DNA of 64,000 bases from Dimorphilus gyrociliatus (taxonomy: Eukaryota; Annelida; Polychaeta; Dinophilidae). Positions 1 through 12,300 of this stretch are shown here, piece after piece. Each line of letters begins with the position of its first letter. Position 1 is the stretch's first letter. Below the pieces are notes generated by a model. That model did no database searches and was not told the origin of the DNA. It saw only the letters and a program-made list of their open reading frames with translations. A program made the position numbers and the translations under genes. The stretch lies in contig CAJFCJ010000005.1 in NCBI GenBank assembly GCA_904063045.1, forward strand, positions 2,201,167-2,265,166, read 5' to 3'.

Positions 1-42
1 ACGATACGAATATTAGGCTAATTAAGCGTGGAATCAATATTA

Positions 43-357
43 ATGGTTAACTTTTCAATTCTTTATTCCTTTATCATTCTCATTATTACTGTCTTTATGA
101 AAAAAGGTCCTTATTTTATTTCAACGTGGAGTGTATACCGTAAAAGTACGATAATTGGATGTTCGGCTTTTGGAGGATATATATTTCTTGCACTTTGTAC
201 AGCTCTACTATATCGTTTTAGATGGCAAGGAGATAAAGAAGACGAAGATCCATATAATTTTAATGGTGAAATAAATCAGGCCTATTTAAGAGATATACCT
301 ATCGAGAGACTAGGGCCACCACTTGATAAAGCTGACTACGACACAACTCGTATGTAA
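43..357 (+). CDS. Small two-helix membrane protein (unrecognised)
   Basis: An ORF of 104 residues if translation starts at the ATG at 43. The frame is open from position 22, so an upstream exon joined through the AG near 26 is also possible and the gene may be 5' incomplete. There are two hydrophobic segments (about residues 4-19 and 37-57), separated by a short basic loop with Trp and Tyr (STWSVYRK). The tail is hydrophilic and acidic (QGDKEDEDP) and ends in a Pro/Asp-rich stretch. The layout suggests a small ER or mitochondrial membrane subunit, but I do not recognise the family. It is followed by an AT-rich, GA-repeat spacer and then the end of ALG5 on the other strand, so the two genes converge. 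Confidence 0.5.
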   Translation: MVNFSILYSFIILIITVFMKKGPYFISTWSVYRKSTIIGCSAFGGYIFLALCTALLYRFRWQGDKEDEDPYNFNGEINQAYLRDIPIERLGPPLDKADYDTTRM

Positions 358-797
358 ATGAAGATTTTATATATATATCTATTTGTATATACAGTATAAA
401 TTTATATATGTTATATACAAGCAAAAGTAGAATAAACACAAAATTCTAATGAAGAAAATAGACTTTATAATTAAATTTTGTAAGATTTTTATCTCTTTAA
501 TCAAGAATAACAAAAAGATCATGACAAATTTTTATATCAATTCGCTTTTTTTTTCTCTTCTTTTCCTCTTCTCTCGATTTATTATTTTCATATTGGTTTC
601 GTTTTAAACAATCGTTTGAACAAAACAAAAAAAAACAAGTATTGAGAACAACCCAGAGAGATAGAGAGAAAAAGTGATGAATAAATGAGAGAGAGGGAGA
701 GAGAGAGAGAAAGAGAGAGATAGAATGTTAACCAGACACTGTAATTTTGAGAGAGAGAGAGAGAAAGAAAGAGAAAAAACAATGACAAAGAAATCTC
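358..797. other. Convergent spacer with GA microsatellite
   Basis: 3' flank between the small membrane protein and the ALG5 stop codon. It is AT-rich at first, then holds an interrupted (GA)n tract at about 655-775. The reverse-strand Leu/Ser-rich ORF here is only the translation of that repeat. No gene is seen. Confidence 0.7.
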
Positions 798-2603
798 CTA
801 AGATCTACGGCGGATTTCATTGAAATCGATTGGTAAAATTTTCCACACTCCTAGGCTATACCTGAAAAGAAGAAGAAAAGAAAATAAAGAGATATTTTTG
901 GATAATAAAACTAATTACTAGTCCGTAATAGACCCACCTTAATCGGATTGCTACGATATCTTTACCCATTTGTAACCAACTAAAGATCGGAACAATTTTA
1001 GATCCTTCAATCTCTGTCCAAGTTACTGGAACTTCGTCAATAGGTATACGTAATTGTTCGGCAACGTGTAAAAGATCAACATCGAACGCCCTATAAATGA
1101 AAATAAAGTTTCATTTTAATAGAATTAATAAAATACTCGAATAAAAAAGAAAGACATATGATGATATAATAATAATAACCATCTATCTACATGCATTATC
1201 CTAAATAATACACTGGCTGCAGGTCTTGTCAATAATTTAAATCCGCATTGGGTATCTTTTATGGATTTGACGCAAAAAAGCCATACAATCAGGTGAAATC
1301 CTTTCATGAGTATAGTTCTAAAAAAGGAACGCTAAAAATAAAGTATGGGGATAAAAGATTCTCAGTTAGTCATTATTGCTCAAGATTAAAGATATTATAA
1401 TGTTCTTACCGATGCTATTGCCTCCTTCTCTAAATGAGCTCTAGAACCGCATGCTATAGCCATTTCCTCCTTTCATTTAGGTTAAAACAATAATTATATT
1501 AATAAGCATATTATTTATAAAAGTGTGAATATTACTTTATGTTTTGTTTGAATTTCTCTAATTAATTTATCTAATTTTTGTATATCAGAAAATTTTGTTG
1601 CGCCATCGGCGTCAGCAAAGAGTATGTAGCGCCCCCTAGATACGAATGCCCCCTATTAGAAATAGAAGAAAATAAAATAATTATATTAATAGAAATTTTT
1701 CAGAATAGTTCTTATAGTTAATTATTTCTTTATAAATAAATCAAACCATTCTAATTGCGCCACCTTTTCCTCTATTTTCAACGAGTGTTAGAACACGAAA
1801 TTTATCTGTTCCGTATTTTTTGCTATAAGATCTTGCAATCTGTATAAATATTAGAAATAATTTATTCTTTATTTATTTAAATAAGTTCTATTCTATATTT
1901 AGATACAAATTTGTAAATATTTAATACAAACGTTTGTAGTTTTATCCGAGCTTCCGTCATCAACGACTATTATTTCAAAGCCAGACTTTTCATCTGCATT
2001 TGCCTTTAAAATTGATCAAATAGATTTTTTCATTGCTTACTTTAATAAATATACTATTCACTATTAACATAGTTAATTTTTTATATACGCTACTTACGAA
2101 TTTTTTATTCAGATACTCCATTGCCTCTTCGATCATTTTCGGTACTAAAACAAATAAATATATACATATATATATACGTAGATTAATGCAGTATAAAAGC
2201 AATGTTTAGAGTTGATTGACTTACATCTCTTCTCTTCGTTGTATGCCGGTATGATTACTGATAGTTCTTTGGTAGGTGGGTCTTCTAAGCTAGGAAATTC
2301 TAAAACTTTATTGTCATTCGCTGGATCAATATATTTTCTCTCGGAATCATAGCGTTTTACATTCGGTTTTCTAGTTCCTGTGTATGCGTATATGAGGATC
2401 TATAAAACAATAAATAGGAGGTTAAAACAATCCAGTTTTGGAGTATTAGTATTAAAGAAAGCTCTTGAAACTGTATTATCGCTCTCTATCATAAAAGTCA
2501 AATAGTCGTTTTAAAGAGCAGTTGTCATACTCACTATTATTATTGCTAGTGAAATCATAACACTAAGTAGAATGGATAAATTAAGCACAGAAACTTCCAA
2601 CAT
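798..2603 (-). CDS. ALG5: Dolichyl-phosphate beta-glucosyltransferase (ALG5)
   Basis: ER enzyme that moves glucose from UDP-glucose to dolichyl phosphate, making the donor for the last glucose additions to the N-glycan precursor. It is a family 2 glycosyltransferase with a single N-terminal membrane anchor. About nine short exons are read on the minus strand. Exon 1 (ATG at 2601-2603) encodes the hydrophobic anchor. Next come the GT-A motifs: LSVIIPAYNEEKR near 2230-2260, IIVVDDGSSDKT near 1945-1970, ENRGKGGAIRM near 1750-1780, and FADADGATKFSD (the metal-binding D-x-D) near 1590-1620. The conserved DTQCGFKL follows near 1240-1265, then WTEIEGSKIVP and MGKDIVAIRL near 920-1030. The last exon joins at AG|G and ends RRRS-stop at 798-800. 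The motifs and their order match the family throughout. It shares a 626-bp divergent promoter with the Tudor gene. Confidence 0.9.
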
Positions 2604-3229
2604 TTTCAAGGAAATTGACGAGTTTTATTTTTGTAAATTGAATATAAACACGCTGGCAAATAGTAAAATATTCCAACGTAAACTTCCGTTTTTTTCTATA
2701 AAAAATATTTTTTAATAAACATTTTTTTCATTTGAATAAAACTTTTTATTGAATAAAATATTTTTATGGAAATTTAAATTAAAATTTTGAGAAAATTTTG
2801 AAATAATTTTTTGGTGCTCATGTGGAAAATCACGTTTTTCCAGCACTTCGGAACGGCCTGGCGCGAACATAACTTCGTTGACAAAATATGTGTTAACCCC
2901 ATAGCTGACGACAGAGAATACTTTAACGGAGTTGAAAGGTATGAAATTATTTACTAAAATTTACACAGCTGTATTAACGACTTAAGTATAATTTTGAAGC
3001 TTTTATTATAACTTTTCCTATTCATAATGGAAGTCGATAGAAACTTTTCTAAAATCGACTTTTTTTGAAAATAATTAACTGTGGAAGGCTAATATAGTTG
3101 CTAAATATATATTAAACGCTAAATTGATTTATTTGGAATTTAATATCATGTCCAAAAAGTCGTTTTTCAGCTTTCCGCACTTTTAAAATGGCAGCCGTTA
3201 ACTACATGTGTTGAATTATTTTTTTCAGA
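2604..3229. other. Divergent promoter region, ALG5 / Tudor gene
   Basis: 626 bp between two divergent start codons. AT-rich with T-runs. A YY1-like element (AAAATGGCAGCC, 3185-3196) lies 33 bp before the Tudor ATG. No ORF of note. Confidence 0.5.
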
Positions 3230-5547
3230 ATGTCGGACGAGACTATTAATGAACTCTCCATTAAACTATTAGAACTCTTCGTGGAGGAGGGAAATGGAAA
3301 GCTTGATAGAACTATTGGCCCGAAATATTTCAGAAAATATCGGGAAATAATACCAAACAAATTTCTTTGCGAAAAAGGCTACGTCACCGTCGAAGATTTC
3401 GTCATTCGAGAGTTAAGCCAAACGTTGTCTCTGAGGGAAAGGGACAGCGTTATTGAATATCATACTTCACTTGAAACTAAAAAAGATATATTTCGTCGAA
3501 AAGTGCTACAGAACAAAAGTGGATGCGACCTGAAAGATCCTACTGCCAATATTGAGTGTACTTATTCGAAGAGTGACTTTTCGTATGAAAGCAGCCCAGT
3601 CCCTTCAAATGTACCTGTAGTCGAGCCAATTGAAGAGCTTACTTATAAAGGAGAGAAGAATCCGGTTGCAATAAAGGACACTATTGAGCTTCAAAACTTA
3701 TATAATGAATTCACAGAGAAAGTACCGTTTCGTTTTCTTACGAAAAGGTCAATTAGTACTCAGAAAAAAGTCAAAGAATGGAAGCATGCATTCGACATTT
3801 TTGCCTGTACAAAATGGATTGAAGAAAAGAAAGAAACAGAAAAAATCTTGTATAAAGTAAATCCTTTAACTCCTCCAATAGAGCCTGGAAAGCTAAAATT
3901 CGATAGTGTGGATGTAGCCATAAGTGCTGTTTATTCTGTTGATTCATTTTACGTTCAAGTAAGACTTACGTAAATTGAAGATCTAACTGTTTTATATAAT
4001 TCGATTGACTATTTAATTTATTTTAGATAATGAACGAGGATGATTGTCGCTTAGAATTAGAGGAGAAGGTTAAAAATTACAAATCACTGCCTACAGTTAT
4101 TCAAAAGAACACTTCTTGTTTGGCCTCTTTGCAAAATCTATGGTTTAGAGCCAATATTGAAACAGTCTTCGTAGATACAAAGACTGTAACGGTATTTTTT
4201 GTAGACTGGGGAAACAGAGCGACACTCTCATGGTCAGAAGTTCGATATTTACCTCCTGAATTGGCATCTACTCCAGGCTATGCTTACCATTGTTCCCTCA
4301 TGCCTTTGCCTTATGTATCCACTGCACACCAGAAACTGAGAGACCTCGAAACGTGCGTAACTCTTAAGCAGATTGCACCTTTCGATGGCAATGCCATTAT
4401 TGTGAATCTTGAGATTGACGGAAAAGATTTCACCAAAAGTATATTGAATCAGACTATGCCAACTCTCTCTATCCCCGACTCCTGCATCAGATTTCAGCTT
4501 ATAGTAACGTACCTTGTGTCACCTAAATGTTTTTTTGCCAAACTTTCAGATCAAACTTCGGAACTTGCAAAGATTCAAGTTGATCTGAAATCGTTGTTCC
4601 AGCATGTGGCAACGCAAGTCCATTTAGGTGAAAACGTTGCTATTAAGCTGTCATCTGATGGTCAGGACTACTGCTTGCGGGGGAGAGTAGTAAGTACCGA
4701 AGATAATTGCATCAAAGTTCGTTATTTAGATCTTGGAGATTACGAGAACGTAAATTTATCAGATGTAAGAAAACTGCCGAGTGAAATTGATAAGAAAGTG
4801 CCCTACGAGGCTGTTTTACTCAGTCTAGTTGATTTGAATGTTGATTGGGCATGTACGACAATTGTTTCGCGTTTCGTGCGAAGGTTAATACAATCACAAG
4901 TTCTAACAGCTGTCCGTTGCATAACGTCGGATTCAAAGGAGCTGTTGGTCGATTTGTTTACTGAAGATAATCGACGAGTTACTGATATAGTAATGGATTA
5001 TCTTCCAAAGTTATTTCACGGTGATGCAGTGTTGCCTGATAAAGTATTGAGATTTCACGTCTACGTCGTGAAAGTAGATAAAGATAATGTATGGATATTG
5101 TTGAAGGATGAAAATACTGAATATTTATTTTCGGCTCTAAAATACTGCAGCAATGACCCAGAATTAAAAAGAGTCAAGTATGTCAACCTGGGTTCAACTG
5201 TATTAACTATGGACAAGTCGAATTATATAAGGGGAATCGTTGAAGAAATATATGGAGATCGTTTAGTTATACGAAATATTGATAGTAATGACATCGTACA
5301 TGTTCCGATAAAATTAGTCTTTGAATTGCCGAAGTATTTGTCTTGCGTACCGAAGCTTATAATCAAAACTAAGTGTCGTTTGAGTAGGTTCGTTTGGAGT
5401 GAGAAGACGGCTGAAAAACTCCACAAATTTTTGAAGATAAAAGGAAATCGATTTCAGGCGTCGATTAACAGCAAGAAAAACGAAATCGGTTTATTCTTAA
5501 ACGGAAGGGAAATTAGTCAAATATGGGCTGCTGATGAAGAAGAATGA
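3230..5547 (+). CDS. Tudor-domain protein, TDRD5/7-like (piRNA pathway candidate)
   Basis: Two exons, 3230-3958 and 4027-5547, joined in phase 0 (CAA|gtaaga ... tttag|ATA), give 749 residues. The N-terminal 80 residues have a LOTUS/OST-HTH-like layout: a helix, a GNGKL turn, a Tyr-Arg-Lys-Tyr segment, then GYVTVEDFVIREL. A linker follows. A first extended Tudor unit contains FFVDWGN (about residues 301-306), the class signature whose aromatic cage reads methyl-arginine. A second Tudor at about 440-500 contains RYLDLGDYENV. A third, degenerate one lies near 635-690. LOTUS plus Tudor repeats is the arrangement of TDRD5 and TDRD7, which act in germ granules with PIWI proteins; that role is inferred from the family. 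The gene converges on the IQ-motif gene with 116 bp between stop codons. Confidence 0.7.
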
Positions 5548-5663
5548 TTCCAAGTTTTCTAAAAGTATTTCTGGTTTATTATGTAAATTTGTCAAAATAG
5601 GTCTATTTATTCGGCATTTTTTTTCATTTGCAAATACTGTAGATGAAAATTTGTTCAGTTTAG

Positions 5664-6302
5664 TTAAAAAATTTTTACATTTATATTTTTATACCTCTTT
5701 TCGGTTTTGTATTGCGTTCTGCAACCATAAAAGTTCAAGCATTGATTCATGTTGAAGACGCTCCAATTGGTTGCGATCATATGTGGGCTGTTCTGTGTTT
5801 TCTGTATGGGATTATGTGTTTGACATAAATAAATGCATATGAATTCTTTCTTACGATCCGTTGTAAATTCTGCTGATTTAATTAATGAGACTCCATCCTC
5901 CAAATCAACTTCAGAAACTGAGGTCAATGTTGAATCTGCATCTAACGATTCGTACTGATTTTCAGCATCACATTTAAGAATTTCGGCATTCTGTACAACA
6001 TTTTCTATAACTCGATTTTCTGTTTGATGTTCCTGAATAGATTTTCGATCCCTTTGATATAGAAAAGGGATATGTAAATATTTTGTAGTGTCATATTCAT
6101 CTTTGTCAAATTCTTTGCACATTAACAAGAAACTTTGAGATAACTCTTTTAAATGTTTTCTCCATAGCCAACCCCTGCATACCGCCTTTTGTAATAGAAT
6201 ATTTTTGATCAGTATCAGGAAAATTTGAAAATAGACTAAATTTACCTGAACTTTAGTTAAGTTTGAAATATCTTCATCTTTATTAAAATTTAGTTGTTTC
6301 AT
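5664..6302 (-). CDS. Small single-IQ-motif protein (calmodulin-binding candidate)
   Basis: Two exons are proposed: 6246-6302 (19 codons) and 5664-6185 (173 codons plus stop), 192 residues. The 60-bp intron is itself open in frame, so unspliced RNA would also translate. Splicing CAG|gtaaat to aaaag|GCG creates VQAVCRGWLWRKHL, an exact fit to the IQ consensus [FILV]Qxxx[RK]Gxxx[RK]xx[FILVWY], so the protein probably binds calmodulin or a myosin-type light chain. The rest is polar and acidic, with no other domain I recognise. The ATG at 6302 follows an AG (gtag|GA), so a further upstream exon cannot be excluded. Divergent from the OXR1-like gene. Confidence 0.55.
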   Translation of the reverse strand: MKQLNFNKDEDISNLTKVQVNLVYFQIFLILIKNILLQKAVCRGWLWRKHLKELSQSFLLMCKEFDKDEYDTTKYLHIPFLYQRDRKSIQEHQTENRVIENVVQNAEILKCDAENQYESLDADSTLTSVSEVDLEDGVSLIKSAEFTTDRKKEFICIYLCQTHNPIQKTQNSPHMIATNWSVFNMNQCLNFYGCRTQYKTEKRYKNINVKIF

Positions 6303-6928
6303 TCCTACACGAAAGTGATTTATATATATGTAGCAAAACTTAATTGAGAAGGAAAAAAGTTAAGAATTCTTTTGTAAACATATATTGTCTGCTTCACAGG
6401 TTCGCACTAAATAAGTGTGGTTCCCTGTCGATCTATAATACAAAAGTTAGTATTTATAATAAATTATTTCTATCAGAGAGAATTCATACAAAAAATGATT
6501 TTGACAATTCGTTGTTTACATAAACAAGGCCCGTAGCCAGACTTCTTGGGAAAGAACCGTGACGTCACAGTTTCCTGCAGATTTTGCAGAAGCAAGAGCG
6601 TTTGTTACTGCTGCACATACAAGCTGACCAAGGATGTTTATTCTTTAAAATTACAAAAATAAAAAGGACGATGTATTTTTAAGAAAGCATGTCGTAGTGA
6701 AAATAGAGGACAATATCGATAATTATCTAAAGGAGACGTGAGTAATTATACATATTTACGAGTGGTTAAAAAGGAAAACAAAAACAAATCGTATCTTTTT
6801 TTCGATCTATATGCAATTTGATAATAAGGTATTCGGCAGATGTTAGTGCAGTTCGCCAATTTTATACATATTAATCAGGCAACTAAAAAGCGAAATATTG
6901 CAGCCACATATGCTAATGTAGAGGAATC
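6303..6928. other. Divergent promoter region, IQ gene / OXR1-like gene
   Basis: 626 bp separating the two start codons. It holds a perfect CRE palindrome (6560-6567) in a locally GC-richer patch, and the probable 5' UTR of the OXR1-like gene with several upstream ATGs. No other gene is seen. Confidence 0.5.
6560..6567. promoter_or_regulatory. CRE palindrome TGACGTCA
   Basis: Full ATF/CREB palindrome, 362 bp upstream of the OXR1-like ATG and 258 bp upstream of the IQ-protein ATG, in the shared promoter. OXR1-family genes belong to oxidative and stress responses, so ATF/CREB control is plausible but inferred. Two further TGACGTCA copies lie inside the gene, in an intron (7840-7847) and in the LysM exon (about 8171-8178). 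Those may be chance. Confidence 0.45.
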
Positions 6929-8441
6929 ATGGATAGCGAGTCTTTGACGAATCAGTTCAGAAAATCTTTAAAGGAAAAGGGATCGAAAGCACGTGAAAAA
7001 TTAACTGCTGTCAAGTACGTATAGCTTGTTTTCTCTTAGTTGGAGAAAATGTAATATAATGCTACCCCAAATCGTTGGCTGAGTAATCTATTTAAGCCAG
7101 ATACTCTGTAGTTAATTTGTGGTGTGTTAATTAACGGACTGAATAAAATGAGAGGGAAAATGTTCGATAACAATGAGAGCAACTTTCCGCGGGGTTTCCA
7201 TAGAAACGTTAAGTTAGACGGATTTGTGCTAGCGTTTTACTGAAAATTTTCCGCTATTTTGCTCGACGAAACAAATCGATTGTAGAAGGCCGAGGTGTCA
7301 CTGGCTCCTTTCTCTTATTTCTACCTTCATATGAGGCTATCTTTCAAATAGGAACAAGGCTATTGAAGTGGGGGACAACACAGCAAGTGTCGCAGGAAGA
7401 GTTATCACTCCTCTGGATAATCTTGCAGATAGTATAGCAGCGTCAGTTGCACCAAAACCACGTTCCGGTTCGTCAGAATCAAATAAAGGTTTGTAGGGAA
7501 AAAAAACAAGAACCTAAAAAAAGTGTAATGGAATGCCTATCACGTTCCAACTTCACTTTTCGCCCGACAACATCCAATTTACACTGGAACGGTTTGTTTA
7601 ATAATTATAGATCCTCTGCGTTCACCAAACAAATCCTCACCGGCCGAAGAAAAATGTCCTGTCCTGCAAGATAATGTTTGCAAGAAAACATCAGCCCAGC
7701 CTCTTGGCACCTTGGAGTATTTCGTAAGTAGACAATCTTTTGAAATAGTCGATATAGGAATGCATATAGGAATGCCCTCTCGTAAGAAGCGTTTAGAGAT
7801 AACCGAAAATGAACCATCTAATATTACAACAGTTTTGCCTGACGTCACTCTGAAGTCGCAACAAGGCGAGAGCAAGTCATTGATTAGCGCTGACGACAAC
7901 AGAGCAAACAGACGTTCTGCGTTTTTGTTGTTATTTTCTACGCTATTTTTTTTCCCACTTCGTTTATGGGCTTGCTCCTTTCGCAATAGCCTTTGGCTGT
8001 AGTTGTCCCGATTGCGTAAACTAGCACGAACAAGCGCTGTTCGACTATTAGGGCCCGAGGCGCGTCGATAAAAAGCGATTTCTTCGGAACGGTATCCTGC
8101 CGTCCCCTTTACCTACGCATTTTCCCCCTGTCATTCTATGTTTTCTTAAAGGTATCGGATCGAGATACGTTGACGTCAATCGCTGCGCAATTCGACACTA
8201 CTCCATCAGAATTAAAGAAGATCAATAAGCTAATGAATCAATTTATTTTTGCTGGCCAGGTATATACAAAAACATATATCTATATCTCTATCTGTGATAA
8301 ATTGATGCTATTTTGAGCTGAAGTTTGAAACATTGAGATTTATTTATTATGTTACCTTTATCTATCTATTAATCTATATATATATATATACAGTATATTC
8401 TGTATAAATTTATATATATATACTTTATATATATCTATCTA

Positions 8442-8478
<37 letters not shown>

Positions 8479-9277
8479 TATACTCCTTCATCCTTTCTCT
8501 CTCTCGCTCTCTCTTTATTGTATACCTTCCTCTTCCTCATTTCACTTCCTCCTCTCATCGCTAATAGAGTTTTGTTTACACTACGGTTAAAAATTTTTAT
8601 CTTCCCACTTTAGAAACTGTACGTTCCCAGTAAAGATTATGCTACTCTTAGTGCGACCTGTTCATCACCTAAAAGTCCCAAAAGTCCAAAGGATAAAGAG
8701 AAAGAAAAGGAAAAGGAAAAAGAGAAAGATGATGAGGAAAAGCCAGCTGCCAGCCCAAATAAATCACCTAATACACCGGTAAGAAGCTAGTTTTTTTCTT
8801 TTTATGCCTATTATTTTTTCTTTTATATCCAATTTTTTAGTATTATTATTGATATTATTACGATAATTAATAATTTAAGTTGCTATAAACAAAATACCCG
8901 TATTGTTAGCCTTATCCAAGTTATTAATAGAAAATTTCTTACTGGAATGCCCCCTATTATTGTTTAGCATTAAGAATTGGTGTATCTTTTCAATAGCATT
9001 TTTTTTCTTTTTACTATTATTAATAATATATTATTTAATTTAATAAGTTAAAAAATAACAAATATGTCATATATAAATATAAATATTATTTGTTGTTGTA
9101 AATATTTTCTTCTTGTTTACGTTTATATTTGGAGCAGTCGTAGTGTTTTCTCTTCTTTTTTTTTTTGCTCTCTTGATAGATGGTAGAGATATTTTTTCCT
9201 ACTGCATTTCGCTACTGCATGATGATATCCAATCTATTTCTACCAGTGACATATTTATTATACATATAGTATCTATC

Positions 9278-9321
<44 letters not shown>

Positions 9322-12300
9322 CTAGATACATGTTAGAGTGTTATTTTTTTAGACTACTTTATTTTATTCTATCTCTTATATTTTTCTGTAAAATGATCTA
9401 TTAATTGATTCGGGTAGAACGTGATTTCTTTTCTATCTATCAGAGCTCGCTTAAGAGATTTCTGTTTGGTCTTAAGGTGAGAATTTATTGTTCAAATAGT
9501 TCAATTGTCGTTCCCTAGTGTATTAAATGCATGTTACTTTTCATACAATAGAAAGAAAAAAAATAACATGTATATATATAGTTTATATACATAAACATTT
9601 CGTTACACTCTCTTATAGTATCTACATATGTATAAATGTATATACTATTTATTCCTAGTTAACGTTAAATTGCACCATTATCATGAATTAAAAAGGATAA
9701 ATACATATGTATTTGTATATTCATAAAATATTTATGTACGCCCTTTAAATCTTAAAAGGTAAGATTGATCGTCCAGCTTCGCTATTAGTGACGTTATTTC
9801 CTTAGATTTTATGTACTTAACGCCTCTTACACGGCCTCTAATATTTATGCAGGACGGAACGGCAGCCGCTATGCGACAAGCAAGCAAACTACCAGGCCAT
9901 GCCGCCAGGGTAGCAGCTGGCGTTGGAAAGGAACAGGGTGGAGAAGGCGACTCCAAATTAGACGCCGAATGTCTTGAAAGATTTATCAAGGTCTCTGTCA
10001 AGCATATTACCGACGGGGAAGGAGTGGTCGCGGGTACTTTACTGGTTACGCCTAATGCTGTTATGTTCGATCCAAATGTCTCTGATCCGTTAGTTTTGGA
10101 GCATAGCGCTGACAAGTATGGAATGATGGCACCCATTGAAACGGTCATGTCAGCCGCTATTTATCATGATATAGCAGCAATGAGACTGTCGACAAGTACT
10201 GACGAGCCAGTCCAGTCAGAAGTTTATCACGTTAGTGATTGCCCAAATAACGAAAATTGCTCCTGTGCACAAACTGTTTTAGAAGAACCGAGCGAAAATG
10301 AGGATAAGGACAAAGGGGAAAAGAAGGAGAAATTAAACGATCACCAAAAGGACGAAGATCAAGATAAAACTCTTGAAGGGAATAGTGTCGAAAGCGGTCT
10401 GGGAGAAGACATTACCTCAAATGACAATGACGAAAGCAAAACAAAAAAGACTCCCTGCCCTATCAGCATTCCAGCACAGGCTTCAGGGGATAGTGAGAGT
10501 GGACCGAAATCCGGGTCACTTATTGGTAGGACACTTGGTTCATTAGGATCGTCAATTGGGTCCTTTCCTGCTTCACCTAATCTATCGTCGTTTGTGGATT
10601 TTTCTTCAGGATTTTTTAAAGGTGCTACCAGTGAAGAAAGCAGTTCTAGCGAGAAAGAAACGTCTGTCGAGAGTGCAGTCAAAGCGGACGAAAAGCCTGA
10701 ATTATTCAAATCGTTAGAAGGTTTGTTATAACATTGTACCCTTCATTCTAAATTTATCCAAACTATATATAAAATTTCTTTCTTATCTATCAATTCCTCG
10801 TTCCCCATACAGCATTAGGTGTGTATCAATTTTGTATTTTCATAAATATATGTTCATAGAAAATACGCAGGTAAGGAAAAACAAAAAAAAAACCAGTTAA
10901 TTCGTTTGCCGTTGTAGACAGACTAATTATTATTTAAATTTCGTGATTATTACAGTATACTAAACATATATACTGTATTTTTTCTTTATATTTCTCTTTT
11001 CCTCCTTAAATTATCATCTTTTTTTCTTTAATAGAAAACGAATATCTAAAAAAAAACAAAAAAATATCAATTATATCATCTTCTCCTTTACTATAAAAAT
11101 TAGTTTGTTCACCTTACTCTTTTTTTAACTTTATATAAGAAACAAAAAAAAAATGAAAGTAATTTTTTTTTTAAAAAAACAAAAAAGAAAATATTCAATT
11201 TTTATTTGTCTGTTATTTTTTTTTTTGTTATTATTGTTTGAGTTTTTTGGTTTGTTTTGTTTTGTTTTGTTTTTTCTTTTTCATTTTTTGTGTTTTTATA
11301 CTGATTCAGTGAGACGCGAAAAAAGTCTGAAACGAAAAGGTAAAATTTGTCGTAGAACAGCTTTTATTTTGTATCGCTTTTCTTTTTGCTATGATGAAAA
11401 GAAACCCTTCCTATCACCCTATAAAGAAATTTAAATTAAAAGAATATCGAGTATTGATTGTTATTGCCTATAAGCAAAAAAAAGAAAACAACAACAAAAA
11501 GACTTAGTTATAAATTATATATATATATGTATATATATATATATTTAGCTATTGATTTAAAACTGTTTTACGCACATGTTTATGCCAAGTACTACGCATT
11601 TATTTGCATATATACATATATGAATTATAGATGTATTATTCAGTATATATAATCGTATTTTTATCTATTAAGTCACCTTTTATTAAGTCCAAGTATAAAT
11701 AATATATGTATATATGAAAAAATGTCCCTAATGTCATTAATTGTTATAATTACGTTCCTTGTTGTTTCGACTACTTCCGAAAGTAAACGTTACCCCCCTA
11801 ACGTACTGGAAGCTGACATGGAGCATGTTTGTTATCAAAGTCAGGACGTCAATCGTCTTGTAGATTGATACACAGAAGAATTAAACGCATAGTTTTTACA
11901 AGTAGTTAAATAATTTTTCTCCTTTTTGCGCACATAATTAATTTGTTTATTTTCGTTTTTATTTGTTTGTTAATATTTAAAAACAGAAAAAAAATGTTTT
12001 CCTTTCATCTTTTCTCTGTTTTTTTTTTTGCACAAAACAAATTTTCTAAAATGATTTTTTATTTATTTATATAAAATGATAATAAGTGAAAAGATGGCCG
12101 AAACATTTCGTCTTTTTCTCCAATTCAATTTTTTCCAAATGATTTTTATTAATTTTTATTTTTATTGACATTTTTAAAATGAAATAATTCTCTCTCTTCA
12201 TTTTTTTATCAATTAAATATTTACAACAGAACTGATTCCAAGGCCAGCGGCACAATACGAACATCCGCCATTATATTTATGCTTGAAGATTGGAAAACCT

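Noticed and set aside
588-788. Reverse-strand ORF rich in Leu and Ser
   Set aside because: It is the translation of an interrupted (GA)n microsatellite.
1625-1642. CTCF-like AGGGGGCGCTAC on the minus strand
   Set aside because: It lies inside the ALG5 exon coding for VSRGRY, so codon choice explains it; the left half of the motif does not fit.
7579-8002. Overlapping ORFs on both strands around 7.6-8.0 kb
   Set aside because: The real coding exon is 7611-7723 in another frame (DPLRSPNKSS...LGTLEYF); the rest is intron.
11153-11434. Plus-strand Phe/Leu-rich ORF
   Set aside because: Translation of poly-T/poly-A intron sequence; only a possible 30-nt exon inside it is of interest.
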